From: Psychroflexus sp. MES1-P1E
GTDB taxonomy: Bacteria > Bacteroidota > Bacteroidia > Flavobacteriales > Flavobacteriaceae
Direction of reading: 5' to 3'
Length of the DNA stretch: 37,779 bases
Assembly (NCBI RefSeq): GCF_002836055.1
Contig: NZ_PJBS01000146.1
Span: 1 to 37,779 of the forward strand
The notes under the pieces were generated by a model that made no database searches, was not told where the DNA came from, and saw only the letters and a list, made by a program, of their open reading frames with translations. The position numbers and the translations under genes are program-made. This document shows positions 7,225-16,111 of the stretch, piece after piece; positions within the stretch are counted from its first letter, which is position 1, and the number at the start of each line of letters is the position of its first letter.

Positions 7225-8669
7225 ATTTCCTTACGAAGTCTGGCTACAGGTAAATCCAATTGTTCTCTATATTTAGCGATAGTTCGTCGAGCTATAGGAT
7301 AGCCTTTTTCTTTTAAAATCTGAGCCAATTTAGCATCGGTATGTGGTTTCTTTTTGTCTTCTGCATCAATAGTCATTTCTAAGATCTTTTTAATTTCCCT
7401 AGTGGATACTTCTTCTCCTTCTTCGTTTGTCATTGATTCTGAAAAGAAACTTTTAATCAAAAAAGTTCCATAAGGGGTTTCCACATATTTGCTATTAGCC
7501 ACTCGAGAAATAGTGCTGATGTCCATATTGATTTTCTCAGCGATATCTTTTAGAATCATCGGCTTCAAGCTCCTTTCATCACCAGATAAAAAATAGTCTT
7601 TTTGATGAATCATAATAGAATACATGGTAGAGTACAAGGTGTCTTGTCTTTGTTTTATAGCATCGATAAACCACTTTGCAGAATCTAGTTTTTGTTTGAT
7701 GAAAAAAACTGTTTCTTTTTGTTCTTTGGTTTTTTTAATAGATTCTTTGTATCCCTTCAGCATATTAGAATAATCACGAGAAATATGCATTTCTGGAGCA
7801 TTTCTGCCATTCAAGGTCAGTTCCAGCTCTCCATCTTTTATGTGAATGGCAAAGTCAGGAATTACATGTTCTACCGTTCTACTATTTCCAGAAAAAGAAG
7901 CGCCAGGTTTTGGGTTGAGATGTTCAATTTCTTCAATAGCTTTTTTGAGTTTTTTTTCGGAGATGGAAAATTTTTGAATGAGCTTTTCATAATGCTTTTT
8001 ACTGAACTTATCAAAGGTTTCATCCACGATTCTATAGGCAAGGTCTACGCTCTCTGTCTTATTTTTTCTGTGGAGTTGAATCAATAAAGATTCTCTCAAG
8101 TCTCTAGCTCCAACCCCAGCTGGGTCTAGAGATTGAACTATTTTTAGGACCTTTTCTACGGTTTCTTCGTCGGTATAAATATTCTGAGTAAAAGCCAAAT
8201 CGTCTACAATATCTATAAGGGAACGCCTTATATATCCACTATCATCGACACTGCCGACTAGAAAAAAGGCTATTTCTTCCTGATCTTCTCTAAAACTGAA
8301 GGTTTGCAACTGTGTCTTAAGAAACTGAGAAAAGGAAGTGCCAGAGGCATAAGGAACTTGTTTATCTTCGTCATCGGCACTGTAATTATTGGCCTTTAAT
8401 TTATAACTAGGAACTTCATCGTCACTTAAATAATCATCTACATCAAAGTCTGTCTCAATAATATCCCTTTCCTCTTCGGCAGTTTCATTACTGAATTCAT
8501 CTTCAAATTCGTCCTTTTCCTTACCTGCATCCAAGGCAGGATTTTCTTCATATTCCTGCTTTACTCTTTGCTCAAAAGCCATGGTAGGTAGCTGTATCAG
8601 CTTCATCAACTGGATTTGTTGAGGAGACAGCTTTTGTGATAACTTTAAATTTAGGCCTTGTTTAAGCAT
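7221..8669 (-). CDS. rpoN: RNA polymerase sigma-54 factor
   Basis: 482 aa. Region I is Gln/Leu rich (LSPQQIQLMKLIQLP, about 14-28), followed by a highly acidic linker (about 50-105), the core-binding domain, and the C-terminal DNA-binding domain ending with the RpoN box ARRTIAKYRE (about 460-469) that reads the -24 promoter element. It directs transcription at -24/-12 promoters with AAA+ activators; none is encoded in this window. The PAP2-like gene overlaps its stop. The 82 bases upstream, between it and the pseudouridine synthase, contain no strong consensus promoter that I can see. Confidence 0.96.
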   Translation of the reverse strand: MLKQGLNLKLSQKLSPQQIQLMKLIQLPTMAFEQRVKQEYEENPALDAGKEKDEFEDEFSNETAEEERDIIETDFDVDDYLSDDEVPSYKLKANNYSADDEDKQVPYASGTSFSQFLKTQLQTFSFREDQEEIAFFLVGSVDDSGYIRRSLIDIVDDLAFTQNIYTDEETVEKVLKIVQSLDPAGVGARDLRESLLIQLHRKNKTESVDLAYRIVDETFDKFSKKHYEKLIQKFSISEKKLKKAIEEIEHLNPKPGASFSGNSRTVEHVIPDFAIHIKDGELELTLNGRNAPEMHISRDYSNMLKGYKESIKKTKEQKETVFFIKQKLDSAKWFIDAIKQRQDTLYSTMYSIMIHQKDYFLSGDERSLKPMILKDIAEKINMDISTISRVANSKYVETPYGTFLIKSFFSESMTNEEGEEVSTREIKKILEMTIDAEDKKKPHTDAKLAQILKEKGYPIARRTIAKYREQLDLPVARLRKEI

Positions 8670-8751
8670 TATAGTATATTCTTTTTTTTTTTATTCGGTG
8701 GAGAACCCTTATCAAAATCAGGTTGGGTTATCACATTTCAAATCTAAAAGA

Positions 8752-9630
8752 TTACAAACTTCTATTTATAAATTTAACGAATTTATGTGGTACTTCTGTT
8801 TCGAAACTTAAACTTTTATCAGTTTTAGGATGACGGAGCTCAAGAGAGGAAGCGTGCAGCATTAGTTTATTAGATAGCGTTAGGGAACCATAAGTTTTAT
8901 CTCCAACTATTGGGTGACCAATTTTTGAAAGGTGTATTCTCAGCTGATGAGTCCTCCCGGAGCTTGGCTTTAAGCTCAGTAAACTGAACTTTTCTTGGCT
9001 TATTTTAAACATCTTTTCAACGCTATAGTTGGTAGAACTTTGTTTTCCATCAATATCTAGACTTATGATATCACTAAGGCCATCAAAGTGTCCTTCTACA
9101 ATAGCTAAGTAGATTTTATGAACTTTATTATGCTCAAATAAAACTGACAGATAGGATTTTGATGAAAGCGTTTTAGCAATAATCAATAGGCCAGATGTCG
9201 GATTATCGAGTCTATGAACAGGCTGTGGATAGGGGAGTTTATCTCTTTCTGAAGAGGTCTTTAGATTATAGGTTAAGGCATTTTCAATGGTTTTAAAATA
9301 ATTCCCATTGGTAGGATATCCTTCAGGCTTATTTACAACAGCCATAGAGTCATCCTCAAAAATAACTTTAAGTTGTAAGGGGAAAATTTTCTTTTTATGA
9401 AGAAGTTCTTCAGCAAACAACTCCAGAACTTGGCCCTCTTCTATCCAATCTGATGTTTCAGCAACCCGACCATCAAGAAAGAGGAGACCCTTCTTAATGG
9501 CCTTTTTTAAAGCGCTTTTAGTTTTAATTGAAACAAACACAGTAAATCCATAGTCCTGAAGCCTTATCTGTTTTCCTAGGGCTAAGACGTGATGACTTTC
9601 AATGCAATTTCCTGGTTTAAAATTCTGCAT
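8752..9630 (-). CDS. RluA-family pseudouridine synthase
   Basis: 292 aa from the ATG at 9630. A longer start at 9660 (302 aa) is possible but would overlap asnS by 44 bases rather than 14. An S4-like N-terminal part (KSALKKAIKKGLLFLDGRV...EEGQVLEL) precedes the catalytic domain with the signature PVHRLDNPTSGLLI, whose Asp (about residue 142) is the catalytic nucleophile, and the later SGRTHQLRIHLSKIGHPIVGD motif. It isomerises specific uridines in rRNA or tRNA to pseudouridine. The gene follows asnS in an overlapping arrangement on the minus strand, so it is co-transcribed. The exact target position (RluA, RluC or RluD type) cannot be decided here. Confidence 0.9.
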   Translation of the reverse strand: MQNFKPGNCIESHHVLALGKQIRLQDYGFTVFVSIKTKSALKKAIKKGLLFLDGRVAETSDWIEEGQVLELFAEELLHKKKIFPLQLKVIFEDDSMAVVNKPEGYPTNGNYFKTIENALTYNLKTSSERDKLPYPQPVHRLDNPTSGLLIIAKTLSSKSYLSVLFEHNKVHKIYLAIVEGHFDGLSDIISLDIDGKQSSTNYSVEKMFKISQEKFSLLSLKPSSGRTHQLRIHLSKIGHPIVGDKTYGSLTLSNKLMLHASSLELRHPKTDKSLSFETEVPHKFVKFINRSL

Positions 9631-11059
9631 TTTGTGGGCTTCTAGGGTAAGGAATGACATCCCTTATGTTCGACATTCCTGTAGCAAACAACACAAGGCG
9701 TTCAAAGCCTAATCCAAAGCCAGAGTGAACACAAGTTCCAAATTTTCTGGTGTCTAAATACCACCACAACTCTTTTTCATCTATTCCAATTTCTCGCATT
9801 TTAGAAAGCAAAACATCGTAGCGCTCTTCTCTTTGTGAACCTCCTGCAATTTCGCCAATACCGGGAAAAAGAACATCCATGGCTCTCACGGTTTTGCCAT
9901 CGTCATTCAGTCGCATGTAAAAGGCTTTGATATCAGCGGGGTAATCATAAATCACTACAGGACATTCAAAATGTTTCTCTACGAGATAGCGTTCGTGTTC
10001 ACTTTGTAAATCTGCCCCCCATTCTTTAATGATATAATTGAATTTTTTCTTTTTGTTAGGTTTCGAATTTCTTAAGATATCAATAGCCTCTGTATAGGAA
10101 ACTCTTTTGAAATTATTTTTGAGGACAAAATCTATTTTTTCACGCAGAGGCATCGGTGATCTGTCTTTCTCTGGTTTAGATTTTTCCTCTTCAAGAAGTC
10201 TATCTTCTAAAAATTCTAAATCTGACTTACAATGCTCTGTGATATATTTCAAGACATGTTGAATGAAATCTTCGGCTAAATCTATATTGCCTTCTAAATC
10301 ACAAAAGGCTACTTCTGGTTCAATCATCCAGAATTCCGCTAGGTGTCTAGTCGTATTGGAATTTTCTGCTCTAAAGGTGGGTCCAAAGGTGTATACTTTA
10401 CCTAAGCCCATAGCGTAAGTCTCAGCTTCCAATTGGCCGCTAACCGTTAAATTAGTTTCTTTTCCAAAAAAATCTTGGGAATAATCAATTTTGCCATCTT
10501 TAGTTTTTGGTGGGTCTTTTAAGTCTAAGTTGGTGACTTTAAACATTTCTCCCGCTCCCTCAGCATCACTACCAGTAACGATAGGCGTGTTCACATAAAA
10601 GAAACCGTTATCATTAAAGTATTGGTGAACAGCAAAAGATAATTTGGATCGCACTCTCATTATCGCACCAAACGTATTTGTTCTTACTCTTAAATGTGCT
10701 TGCTCTCTTAATTTTTCAAAAGAGTGCTTTTTAGGTTGAAGAATAGTTTTCTTCACTTCTTCTGGATGGGCTTCTCCAAGAATGGTGATGGATTTCACTT
10801 CCAATTCTACACTCTGTCCTTTTCCCTCACTTTCTTTTAAAGTACCAGAAACAGAAATCGCAGCACCTGTTGTTACTTTCCTTAAAACGTCGTCATCGGT
10901 ATTTTTAAAATCTACGACGCATTGTAAGTTTTCTAAACAAGACCCGTCGTTTAAAGCGATAAACCGATTACTCCTAAAGGCCCTCACCCAACCATTAACT
11001 TTATATTCCTGTAGAACTTGATCGCTTTCGAGAAGCTCAACTACTTTTTTAATTATCAT
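9617..11059 (-). CDS. asnS: Asparaginyl-tRNA synthetase
   Basis: 480 aa class IIb synthetase. The N-terminal OB-fold anticodon-binding domain covers about 15-105. The catalytic domain shows motif 2 (FRAENSNTTRHLAEFWMIEPE split around the FRAE core, about 229-249) and motif 3 (GFGLGFERLVLFATG, about 449-463). The residues favour AsnRS over AspRS: GAGEMFKVT and NTTRHLAEFWMIEPE are typical of bacterial AsnRS. It charges tRNA-Asn, one of which is encoded at 35795-35868. Its own promoter is visible upstream, and the pseudouridine synthase gene overlaps its end. Confidence 0.97.
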   Translation of the reverse strand: MIIKKVVELLESDQVLQEYKVNGWVRAFRSNRFIALNDGSCLENLQCVVDFKNTDDDVLRKVTTGAAISVSGTLKESEGKGQSVELEVKSITILGEAHPEEVKKTILQPKKHSFEKLREQAHLRVRTNTFGAIMRVRSKLSFAVHQYFNDNGFFYVNTPIVTGSDAEGAGEMFKVTNLDLKDPPKTKDGKIDYSQDFFGKETNLTVSGQLEAETYAMGLGKVYTFGPTFRAENSNTTRHLAEFWMIEPEVAFCDLEGNIDLAEDFIQHVLKYITEHCKSDLEFLEDRLLEEEKSKPEKDRSPMPLREKIDFVLKNNFKRVSYTEAIDILRNSKPNKKKKFNYIIKEWGADLQSEHERYLVEKHFECPVVIYDYPADIKAFYMRLNDDGKTVRAMDVLFPGIGEIAGGSQREERYDVLLSKMREIGIDEKELWWYLDTRKFGTCVHSGFGLGFERLVLFATGMSNIRDVIPYPRSPQNAEF

Positions 11060-11081
11060 TTCATTTATTTTAAGAGAGAGG

Positions 11082-11112
11082 CAAATATAATTTTTTCCCT
11101 AAGGCTTTACAA
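11082..11112 (-). promoter_or_regulatory. Probable asnS promoter
   Basis: On the minus strand, TATATTTG (complement of 11082-11089) matches the TAnnTTTG -7 box and lies about 22 bases before the asnS start. A TTG (complement of 11110-11112) lies 20 bases further upstream, slightly long but acceptable for the -33 box. Confidence 0.5.
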
Positions 11113-11189
11113 TACCTTTCTCTAAATAGATGAAGAGTCTTAAATTGTACTCATTTTAGAATCTAGTGGTAATTATGCTTAAGAGCGTG

Positions 11190-11218
11190 TTGATTTTCAT
11201 GAAAGCTTCATATCTTTG
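11190..11218 (+). promoter_or_regulatory. Promoter of the feoAB operon
   Basis: TTG at 11190-11192, an 18-base spacer, and TATCTTTG at 11211-11218: an exact match to the Bacteroidota housekeeping promoter layout. The feoA ATG is 20 bases downstream of the -7 box. I did not find a convincing Fur box, so iron regulation is plausible from gene function but not read from the sequence. Confidence 0.7.
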
Positions 11219-11238
11219 TTTAAAACCATTCTAAATAA

Positions 11239-11472
11239 ATGTTAACGATTGCTAGTTTAAAAAAAGGACAGAAAGCTATCATTGGTGAGATGACTTCTAA
11301 GGATATACCACTCAAGCTTTTAGAAATGGGATGTTTGCCAGGAAATCATGTTGAATTGATACAAATTGCTCCCTTTAAAGACCCACTTTACCTTAATATT
11401 AATGATACTTTTTTATCCATTAGAAGAGAAACAGCAAAGCTGATTCATATTGAACTTATTCCCGATGAGTAA
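11239..11472 (+). CDS. feoA: FeoA family ferrous iron transport protein
   Basis: 77 aa, a single SH3-like FeoA domain. Hallmarks are SLKKGQKAIIGEM at the N-terminus, LLEMGCLPGNHVELIQIAPFKDPLYL in the middle (the conserved LxxMG-hyphen-PG turn), and a final strand FLSIRRETAKLIHIEL. It is a small cytoplasmic partner of the FeoB Fe2+ transporter. Its stop codon lies inside the start of feoB (8-base overlap), so FeoA and FeoB are translationally coupled. Confidence 0.95.
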   Translation: MLTIASLKKGQKAIIGEMTSKDIPLKLLEMGCLPGNHVELIQIAPFKDPLYLNINDTFLSIRRETAKLIHIELIPDE

Positions 11473-13567
11473 ACAAATAAATGTCGCTCTAGTTGGAAAT
11501 CCCAACACAGGTAAAACTTCGGTATTTAATAACTTGACAGGTCTCAACCAAAAGGTTGGGAACTATCCTGGCATTACTGTGGAGAAGAAAGAAGCGGTTG
11601 TAAAACTCTCCAGAAACCTGAAAGCTCATATTTTAGACCTTCCAGGAACCTACAGTCTTAATGCAACTTCTTTAGATGAAAATGTGGTCATTGAATTACT
11701 GTTGAATAAAAATGATAAAGATTACCCTGATGTTGTTGTCGTTGTAAGTGATATTGAAAATTTAAAGCGAAACCTGTTATTGTTTACCCAAATCAAGGAT
11801 TTAGGTTTGCCTACCATCTTAGCTATTAATATGGCAGATCGTATGGATAGAAAAGGTATTCAACTAGATGTGGGTTTATTAGAAAAACGACTGAAGACCA
11901 AAGTTAATCTTATAAGTGCCCGAAAAAATAAAGGGTTTACAGAGCTTAAGCAATCTATAATGGATCATCAAAAGCTATCTGTAAATCCATGTTTAGAGGT
12001 TTCAAAAATAGATAAGCAGTACTTTGAATCTTTAAAAAAAGCTTATCCTAAACAAGATTTGTATAAATTATGGTTGGTGATTACTCAAGATGTCAATTTT
12101 GGTAAAACCAATAGGAATAGGATGACATCACAAAATGGATTTCAACCAAAATCAGATTCAGAAATTAAACGCCTTCAGCAAAAGGAAACTATAAAGCGGT
12201 ATCAATTTATCAATGAAACCTTAAAAGAAACCTTGACGAAGGATTTAGCTTTAGCAAAAGGCTTAAGAGCATCTATAGATAAGCTTTTGATTCATAAATT
12301 CTGGGGTTATGTGATTTTCTTAGCTATTCTTTTTTTGATTTTCCAGACTATTTATGACTGGTCGACTTATCCTATGGATTTCATTGACGAAAGTTTCTTG
12401 GCGATGAGCGAATACGTAAAAGATGTTTTCCCTTTGGGAATGCTTTCAGACCTAATTTCTGAAGGAATCATACCAGGAATAGGAGGGGTCGTTATTTTTG
12501 TTCCACAAATTGCCTTTTTGTTTTTGTTCATTTCTATTTTGGAAGAAACCGGTTATATGAGTAGAGTCGTCTTTTTGATGGATAGAATCATGCGAAAATT
12601 TGGGATGAGCGGGAAGAGTATTGTCCCTCTAGTCTCCGGAACGGCGTGTGCTATACCAGCGGTCATGGCTGCTAGAAATATAGAAAGTTGGAAAGAAAGG
12701 CTAGTGACTATACTAGTTGTGCCTTTTACGACTTGTTCGGCGAGGCTTCCTGTATATCTTATCATTATAGGGTTGGTAATTCCAGACGAACGCTGGCTTG
12801 GAGTGTTTAATTATCAAGGAATTACCTTGATGCTTTTGTATCTGCTTGGGTTTGTAACTGCCATTGGCTCTGGCTGGTTAGCTAGTAAAATGCTAAAAAT
12901 TGAATTTAAGTCTTACTTCGTTGTGGAGATGCCGGATTATAAGATGCCTATCTTTAAAAATGTGTTTTATACGGTGATCGAAAAAACTAAATCTTTTGTT
13001 TTTGGAGCCGGAAAAATTATTCTTGCTATTTCTATTGTTTTATGGGTTTTGGCAAGTTATGGCCCTACGGATGATTTTGATAACGCTAAATCTATCGTTA
13101 CTGCATCCTTAGATGTGACAGAGCTATCCCAAGAAGAAATAAATACTGAAATCTCATCCTATAAGCTCAAGAATTCTTATATTGGTTATGCAGGTAGAGC
13201 TATAGAACCAGCTGTTATTCCTTTAGGTTACGATTGGAAAATAGGAATAGCGATCATCAGTTCTTTTGCAGCTCGCGAAGTATTTGTAGGCACCTTAGCG
13301 ACGATTTATAGTGTTGAAAATGATGATGAGCAAACCATAAAAAGCAGATTGGCAGCAGAGACCAATCCAGTTTTAGGAGGTCCATTATTTACCTTTGCAA
13401 GTGGAATTAGCCTTTTGCTATTTTATGCTTTTGCAATGCAGTGTATGAGTACATTAGCTATTGTAAGGAAAGAAACTGGAACTTGGAAGTGGCCGATGAT
13501 ACAGTTATTTGGAATGTCAGGATTTGCTTATGTGGTTGCTTTAATAGCTTTTCAAATTTTAAAATAA
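11465..13567 (+). CDS. feoB: Ferrous iron transporter FeoB
   Basis: 700 aa from the ATG at 11465. The upstream ORF extension from 11450 is rejected because the G1 loop GNPNTGKTS falls at residues 11-19 with the ATG start, as in other FeoB proteins. The N-terminal cytoplasmic G domain has G2 (NYPGITVEKK), G3 (DLPGTYSL) and G4 (NMAD), followed by the helical GDI-like region. The C-terminal half has about ten membrane helices with two Gate motifs (around GKSIVPLVSGTACAIPAVMA with its Cys, and the later FAAREVFVGTL). It imports Fe2+ across the inner membrane. Overlap with feoA and a small Cys-rich protein gene 7 bases downstream complete the operon. Confidence 0.97.
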   Translation: MSKQINVALVGNPNTGKTSVFNNLTGLNQKVGNYPGITVEKKEAVVKLSRNLKAHILDLPGTYSLNATSLDENVVIELLLNKNDKDYPDVVVVVSDIENLKRNLLLFTQIKDLGLPTILAINMADRMDRKGIQLDVGLLEKRLKTKVNLISARKNKGFTELKQSIMDHQKLSVNPCLEVSKIDKQYFESLKKAYPKQDLYKLWLVITQDVNFGKTNRNRMTSQNGFQPKSDSEIKRLQQKETIKRYQFINETLKETLTKDLALAKGLRASIDKLLIHKFWGYVIFLAILFLIFQTIYDWSTYPMDFIDESFLAMSEYVKDVFPLGMLSDLISEGIIPGIGGVVIFVPQIAFLFLFISILEETGYMSRVVFLMDRIMRKFGMSGKSIVPLVSGTACAIPAVMAARNIESWKERLVTILVVPFTTCSARLPVYLIIIGLVIPDERWLGVFNYQGITLMLLYLLGFVTAIGSGWLASKMLKIEFKSYFVVEMPDYKMPIFKNVFYTVIEKTKSFVFGAGKIILAISIVLWVLASYGPTDDFDNAKSIVTASLDVTELSQEEINTEISSYKLKNSYIGYAGRAIEPAVIPLGYDWKIGIAIISSFAAREVFVGTLATIYSVENDDEQTIKSRLAAETNPVLGGPLFTFASGISLLLFYAFAMQCMSTLAIVRKETGTWKWPMIQLFGMSGFAYVVALIAFQILK

Positions 13568-13574
13568 TAGATCG

Positions 13575-13703
13575 ATGTTACAAGAAATTCTAGTTCTTCT
13601 TATTTTTATGACAGCCATAGCTTTTTTGATTAAGAAATTCTTTTTCAAATCTAAAACGGCCTCGTCCTCCTGTGGTTCTGGAGATTGTGGTTGTAAAGAC
13701 TAG
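13575..13703 (+). CDS. Small Cys-rich membrane protein associated with FeoB
   Basis: 42 aa, too short for ordinary gene callers. One N-terminal membrane helix (about 4-21) is followed by a basic patch (KKFFFKSK) and a Cys-rich tail SSSCGSGDCGCKD with three cysteines in a C-x5-C-x-C pattern. This matches the family of short FeoB-associated Cys-rich proteins that replace FeoC in many Bacteroidota. It starts 7 bases after feoB. A role in iron delivery, sensing or FeoB assembly is inferred from position and cysteines. Its TAG stop overlaps the TAG of the convergent 5-FCL gene, the two reading the same CTAG on opposite strands. Confidence 0.85.
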   Translation: MLQEILVLLIFMTAIAFLIKKFFFKSKTASSSCGSGDCGCKD

Positions 13704-14266
13704 CCTTGTTTGAAGGTATAAACAGTTTTTGGAGTAATGCAATAATCTAAAGCCATATCAAAATCTTCGACCTCTAAAATACTCTCCTCTGGAGGAAAAA
13801 AAGAGAGACCTACTTTGATGACGTTTTTTTTACAGCTCGATAAAAACCTATCATAGAATCCTTTTCCGTAACCAACTCTGTTCCCTAAAGTATCATATCC
13901 AAGTAAAGGAACAAAGACAAGATCCAGTTGTTGAGGATCTATTTTAATTCCGTTCACAGGTTCTGGAATCTTCCATTGGTTAAGTTTTAGTTTAGTGGTA
14001 TCTGTCAATAAATAATGTTGAAGATCTTTACCTTTCATTTTCGGGATGACCACATTGGCGTCTTTTCCAAAGATAATTTGAAGTATATATTCTGTATTGA
14101 TTTCCTTTTGGTTTTCAATAGCTAGAAAAATATGGTAGAATTCAAAATTCCAAATGTCGAGTTTTAAACTTTGGTTGGCCATTTGAAGGCTTAGCTCATC
14201 AATTTGGTCTAAGGACATATTCCGTCTTAACGCTTTATACTTTTGTCTTATACTGCTCTTATCCAT
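13700..14266 (-). CDS. 5-formyltetrahydrofolate cyclo-ligase
   Basis: 188 aa from the ATG at 14266. The longer 200-aa reading from 14302 would overlap the upstream gene by 44 bases; the chosen start overlaps it by 8. An N-terminal basic helix (SSIRQKYKALRRNMS) leads to the ATP-binding C-terminal motif GNRVGYGKGFYDRFL (about 146-160), the MTHFS family signature. It converts 5-formyl-THF to 5,10-methenyl-THF with ATP and so recycles folate. It is the last gene of the rimK operon on the minus strand, although it has no obvious functional link to the others. Confidence 0.92.
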   Translation of the reverse strand: MDKSSIRQKYKALRRNMSLDQIDELSLQMANQSLKLDIWNFEFYHIFLAIENQKEINTEYILQIIFGKDANVVIPKMKGKDLQHYLLTDTTKLKLNQWKIPEPVNGIKIDPQQLDLVFVPLLGYDTLGNRVGYGKGFYDRFLSSCKKNVIKVGLSFFPPEESILEVEDFDMALDYCITPKTVYTFKQG

Positions 14267-15239
14267 CTGTGTCCTCTTTGGAAATATGAAAAATCGCATC
14301 ACCTTGATAAACGATTGGGGATTGGTTAGAATTAATTATATAACCTGTGTTGCTAGCATTTACCTTATGCCTAAAACTTCCATATGGATCTGTAATAGTG
14401 GCTACAAATTCTCCTCGTTGTACGTATTTTCCAATAGGAATCTTGATGTGAAGAAGTCCGCTATATTTGGCTCTCATCCAATAGGTGCTGGAAATAAATT
14501 TTGTTGGCTCTAGAGGATCCTCAGCATTAAAATCAGATTTTAGCATGTCAAAATGTTTCATGATTCGCTTTAAACCATCTACACCATATTTTGAAATGCG
14601 TTTGCTGCTATCTTGAGATTTACCCCCCTCGAAGAGAAGAATGGTCTTGCCCTGTTTGAGACAAGTACTCCTGTAAGAATTCTTGATAGTGGAAGAGTAA
14701 ACCGTAAACGGAGCATTGAAAACTTTTGCTAGATCCTCAGAGGCTTTGTCGGTTTTTTCTACACGAATTTGTGCAGCATTAAAACGACTAGCACCACCTG
14801 TGTGAAAATCGATGCAGTGATCTGCAATAGGTAGAATTTCAGTCGCAAATTGATAAGCAAATCTACTTGCTAAAGCTCCTTTTTTGGATCCAGGGAACAT
14901 TCTATTAAGGTCTCTTCCATCTGGAAATTCCCGTTTCATATTCAAAAATCCAAAGACATTGAGAACGGGGACACAAATAACCGTTCCTCGGGTAGGCTTG
15001 TGAATGCCTTTAGCTATAAATTGCCTTACCGTCTCTACTCCGTTAATCTCATCGCCATGAATTCCAGCGGTCACCAAAAGGATAGGGCCTGGTTTTTTTG
15101 CCCGTTCTATGATTACAGGAACCTCTACTGAAGTTGTTGTATATAGTTTTGCAGTATTAAAATTGATACGTGCCTTTTCTCCTGGAAATACTTTTCTCTC
15201 TAAGATGTGAAGAACGTTTTTAGAATCGATGTGTGGCAT
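14259..15239 (-). CDS. Succinylglutamate desuccinylase/aspartoacylase family protein
   Basis: 326 aa. Zn-carboxypeptidase-like M14 fold: TAGIHGDEINGVETV (about 56-70) supplies the HxxE zinc ligands, RDLNRMFPGS (about 108-117) the substrate Arg region, and DFHTGG (about 139-144) the third ligand His. The C-terminal portion (about 230-326) looks like the barrel/hybrid domain common in this family (GEFVATITDPYG). The family removes acyl groups from N-acyl amino acids. Its start overlaps the rimK stop (TAATG), so it is coupled to RimK. A role in reversing or trimming glutamate modification by RimK is attractive but only inferred from context. Confidence 0.85.
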   Translation of the reverse strand: MPHIDSKNVLHILERKVFPGEKARINFNTAKLYTTTSVEVPVIIERAKKPGPILLVTAGIHGDEINGVETVRQFIAKGIHKPTRGTVICVPVLNVFGFLNMKREFPDGRDLNRMFPGSKKGALASRFAYQFATEILPIADHCIDFHTGGASRFNAAQIRVEKTDKASEDLAKVFNAPFTVYSSTIKNSYRSTCLKQGKTILLFEGGKSQDSSKRISKYGVDGLKRIMKHFDMLKSDFNAEDPLEPTKFISSTYWMRAKYSGLLHIKIPIGKYVQRGEFVATITDPYGSFRHKVNASNTGYIINSNQSPIVYQGDAIFHISKEDTDG

Positions 15240-16111
15240 TACACATTTTTTTCAATAAACTGGATGATAGTCCTAGCGATGTCTTTCCCCGTTGCTTTTT
15301 CAATACCTTCGAGACCAGGCGAAGAATTCACTTCCAAAATTAGAGGACCTCTAGAACTTTGTAATAAATCAACTCCGGCCACTCCTAGGCGCATAGCTTT
15401 AGCTGCTTTTATTGCTGCAATTTCTTCTTCGTCTGTAAGTTCAATGACTTCAGCAGAACCTCCTTGGTGAAGGTTTGAACGGAATTCTCCTTCTTTCCCC
15501 TGTCTTTTCATAGCACCAACAACATGGCCGTCCACCACAAATACTCGTATGTCTGCCCCTTTAGCTTCTTTGATGAACTCTTGAACAATCACTCTAGCCT
15601 GAAGACCATTAAATGCTTCAATAACAGATTTGGCTGCGTTTTTAGTTTCGGCCAAGACCACGCCTAATCCTTGTGTGCCTTCTAGAAGCTTAATAACCAA
15701 GGGAGTGCCCCCAACTTGTTGAATTACACCATTTACATCTCTAGAATAGTTGGTGAAGACTGTTTTTGGAAGGCCTATTTTTGCTCTCGATAAAACTTGT
15801 AAGCTTCTTAATTTATCTCTACTTCTCACCAAGGCTTCAGAATCTATAGTGCTAAAAGCTCCCATCATTTCAAACTGTCTCACAACGGCAGTTCCATAGA
15901 AGGTAACCGAAGCTCCAATTCTTGGGATAATAGCATCGGTGTCCAGAATGTATTCTCCTTTATAATATATGTTTGGATTGCGCTTTTCAATGACCAAATC
16001 ACATTTTAAAGGATCTATAACCTGAACGTCATGTTTTCTTTTTTCGGCAGCTTCTACAAGTCTTTTTGTAGAATATAAATTTGGATTTCTCGATAAAATT
16101 TTAATGTTCAT
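15239..16111 (-). CDS. rimK: RimK-type ATP-grasp ligase (ribosomal protein S6 glutamate ligase family)
   Basis: 290 aa from the ATG at 16111 ([18 protein letters not shown]), the family N-terminus; the upstream ATG at 16135 adds non-homologous residues. The ATP-grasp features run in order: [22 protein letters not shown] split around the substrate domain, the ATP-binding region [17 protein letters not shown] (about 133-149), and the metal-binding end [21 protein letters not shown] (about 240-260) with the E-V-N motif. RimK adds glutamate residues to the C-terminus of ribosomal protein S6 in enterobacteria, and related enzymes act on other substrates. It overlaps the protease gene upstream by 11 bases and the aspartoacylase gene downstream. 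Confidence 0.9.
   Translation of the reverse strand: MNIKILSRNPNLYSTKRLVEAAEKRKHDVQVIDPLKCDLVIEKRNPNIYYKGEYILDTDAIIPRIGASVTFYGTAVVRQFEMMGAFSTIDSEALVRSRDKLRSLQVLSRAKIGLPKTVFTNYSRDVNGVIQQVGGTPLVIKLLEGTQGLGVVLAETKNAAKSVIEAFNGLQARVIVQEFIKEAKGADIRVFVVDGHVVGAMKRQGKEGEFRSNLHQGGSAEVIELTDEEEIAAIKAAKAMRLGVAGVDLLQSSRGPLILEVNSSPGLEGIEKATGKDIARTIIQFIEKNV

Noticed and set aside
7692-8087. 131-aa plus-strand ORF
   Set aside because: It lies entirely opposite rpoN, has a Phe/Leu-rich composition from antisense coding, and shows no family pattern.
10782-11021. 79-aa plus-strand ORF opposite asnS
   Set aside because: Antisense shadow of a well-conserved tRNA synthetase gene, with no promoter or family resemblance.
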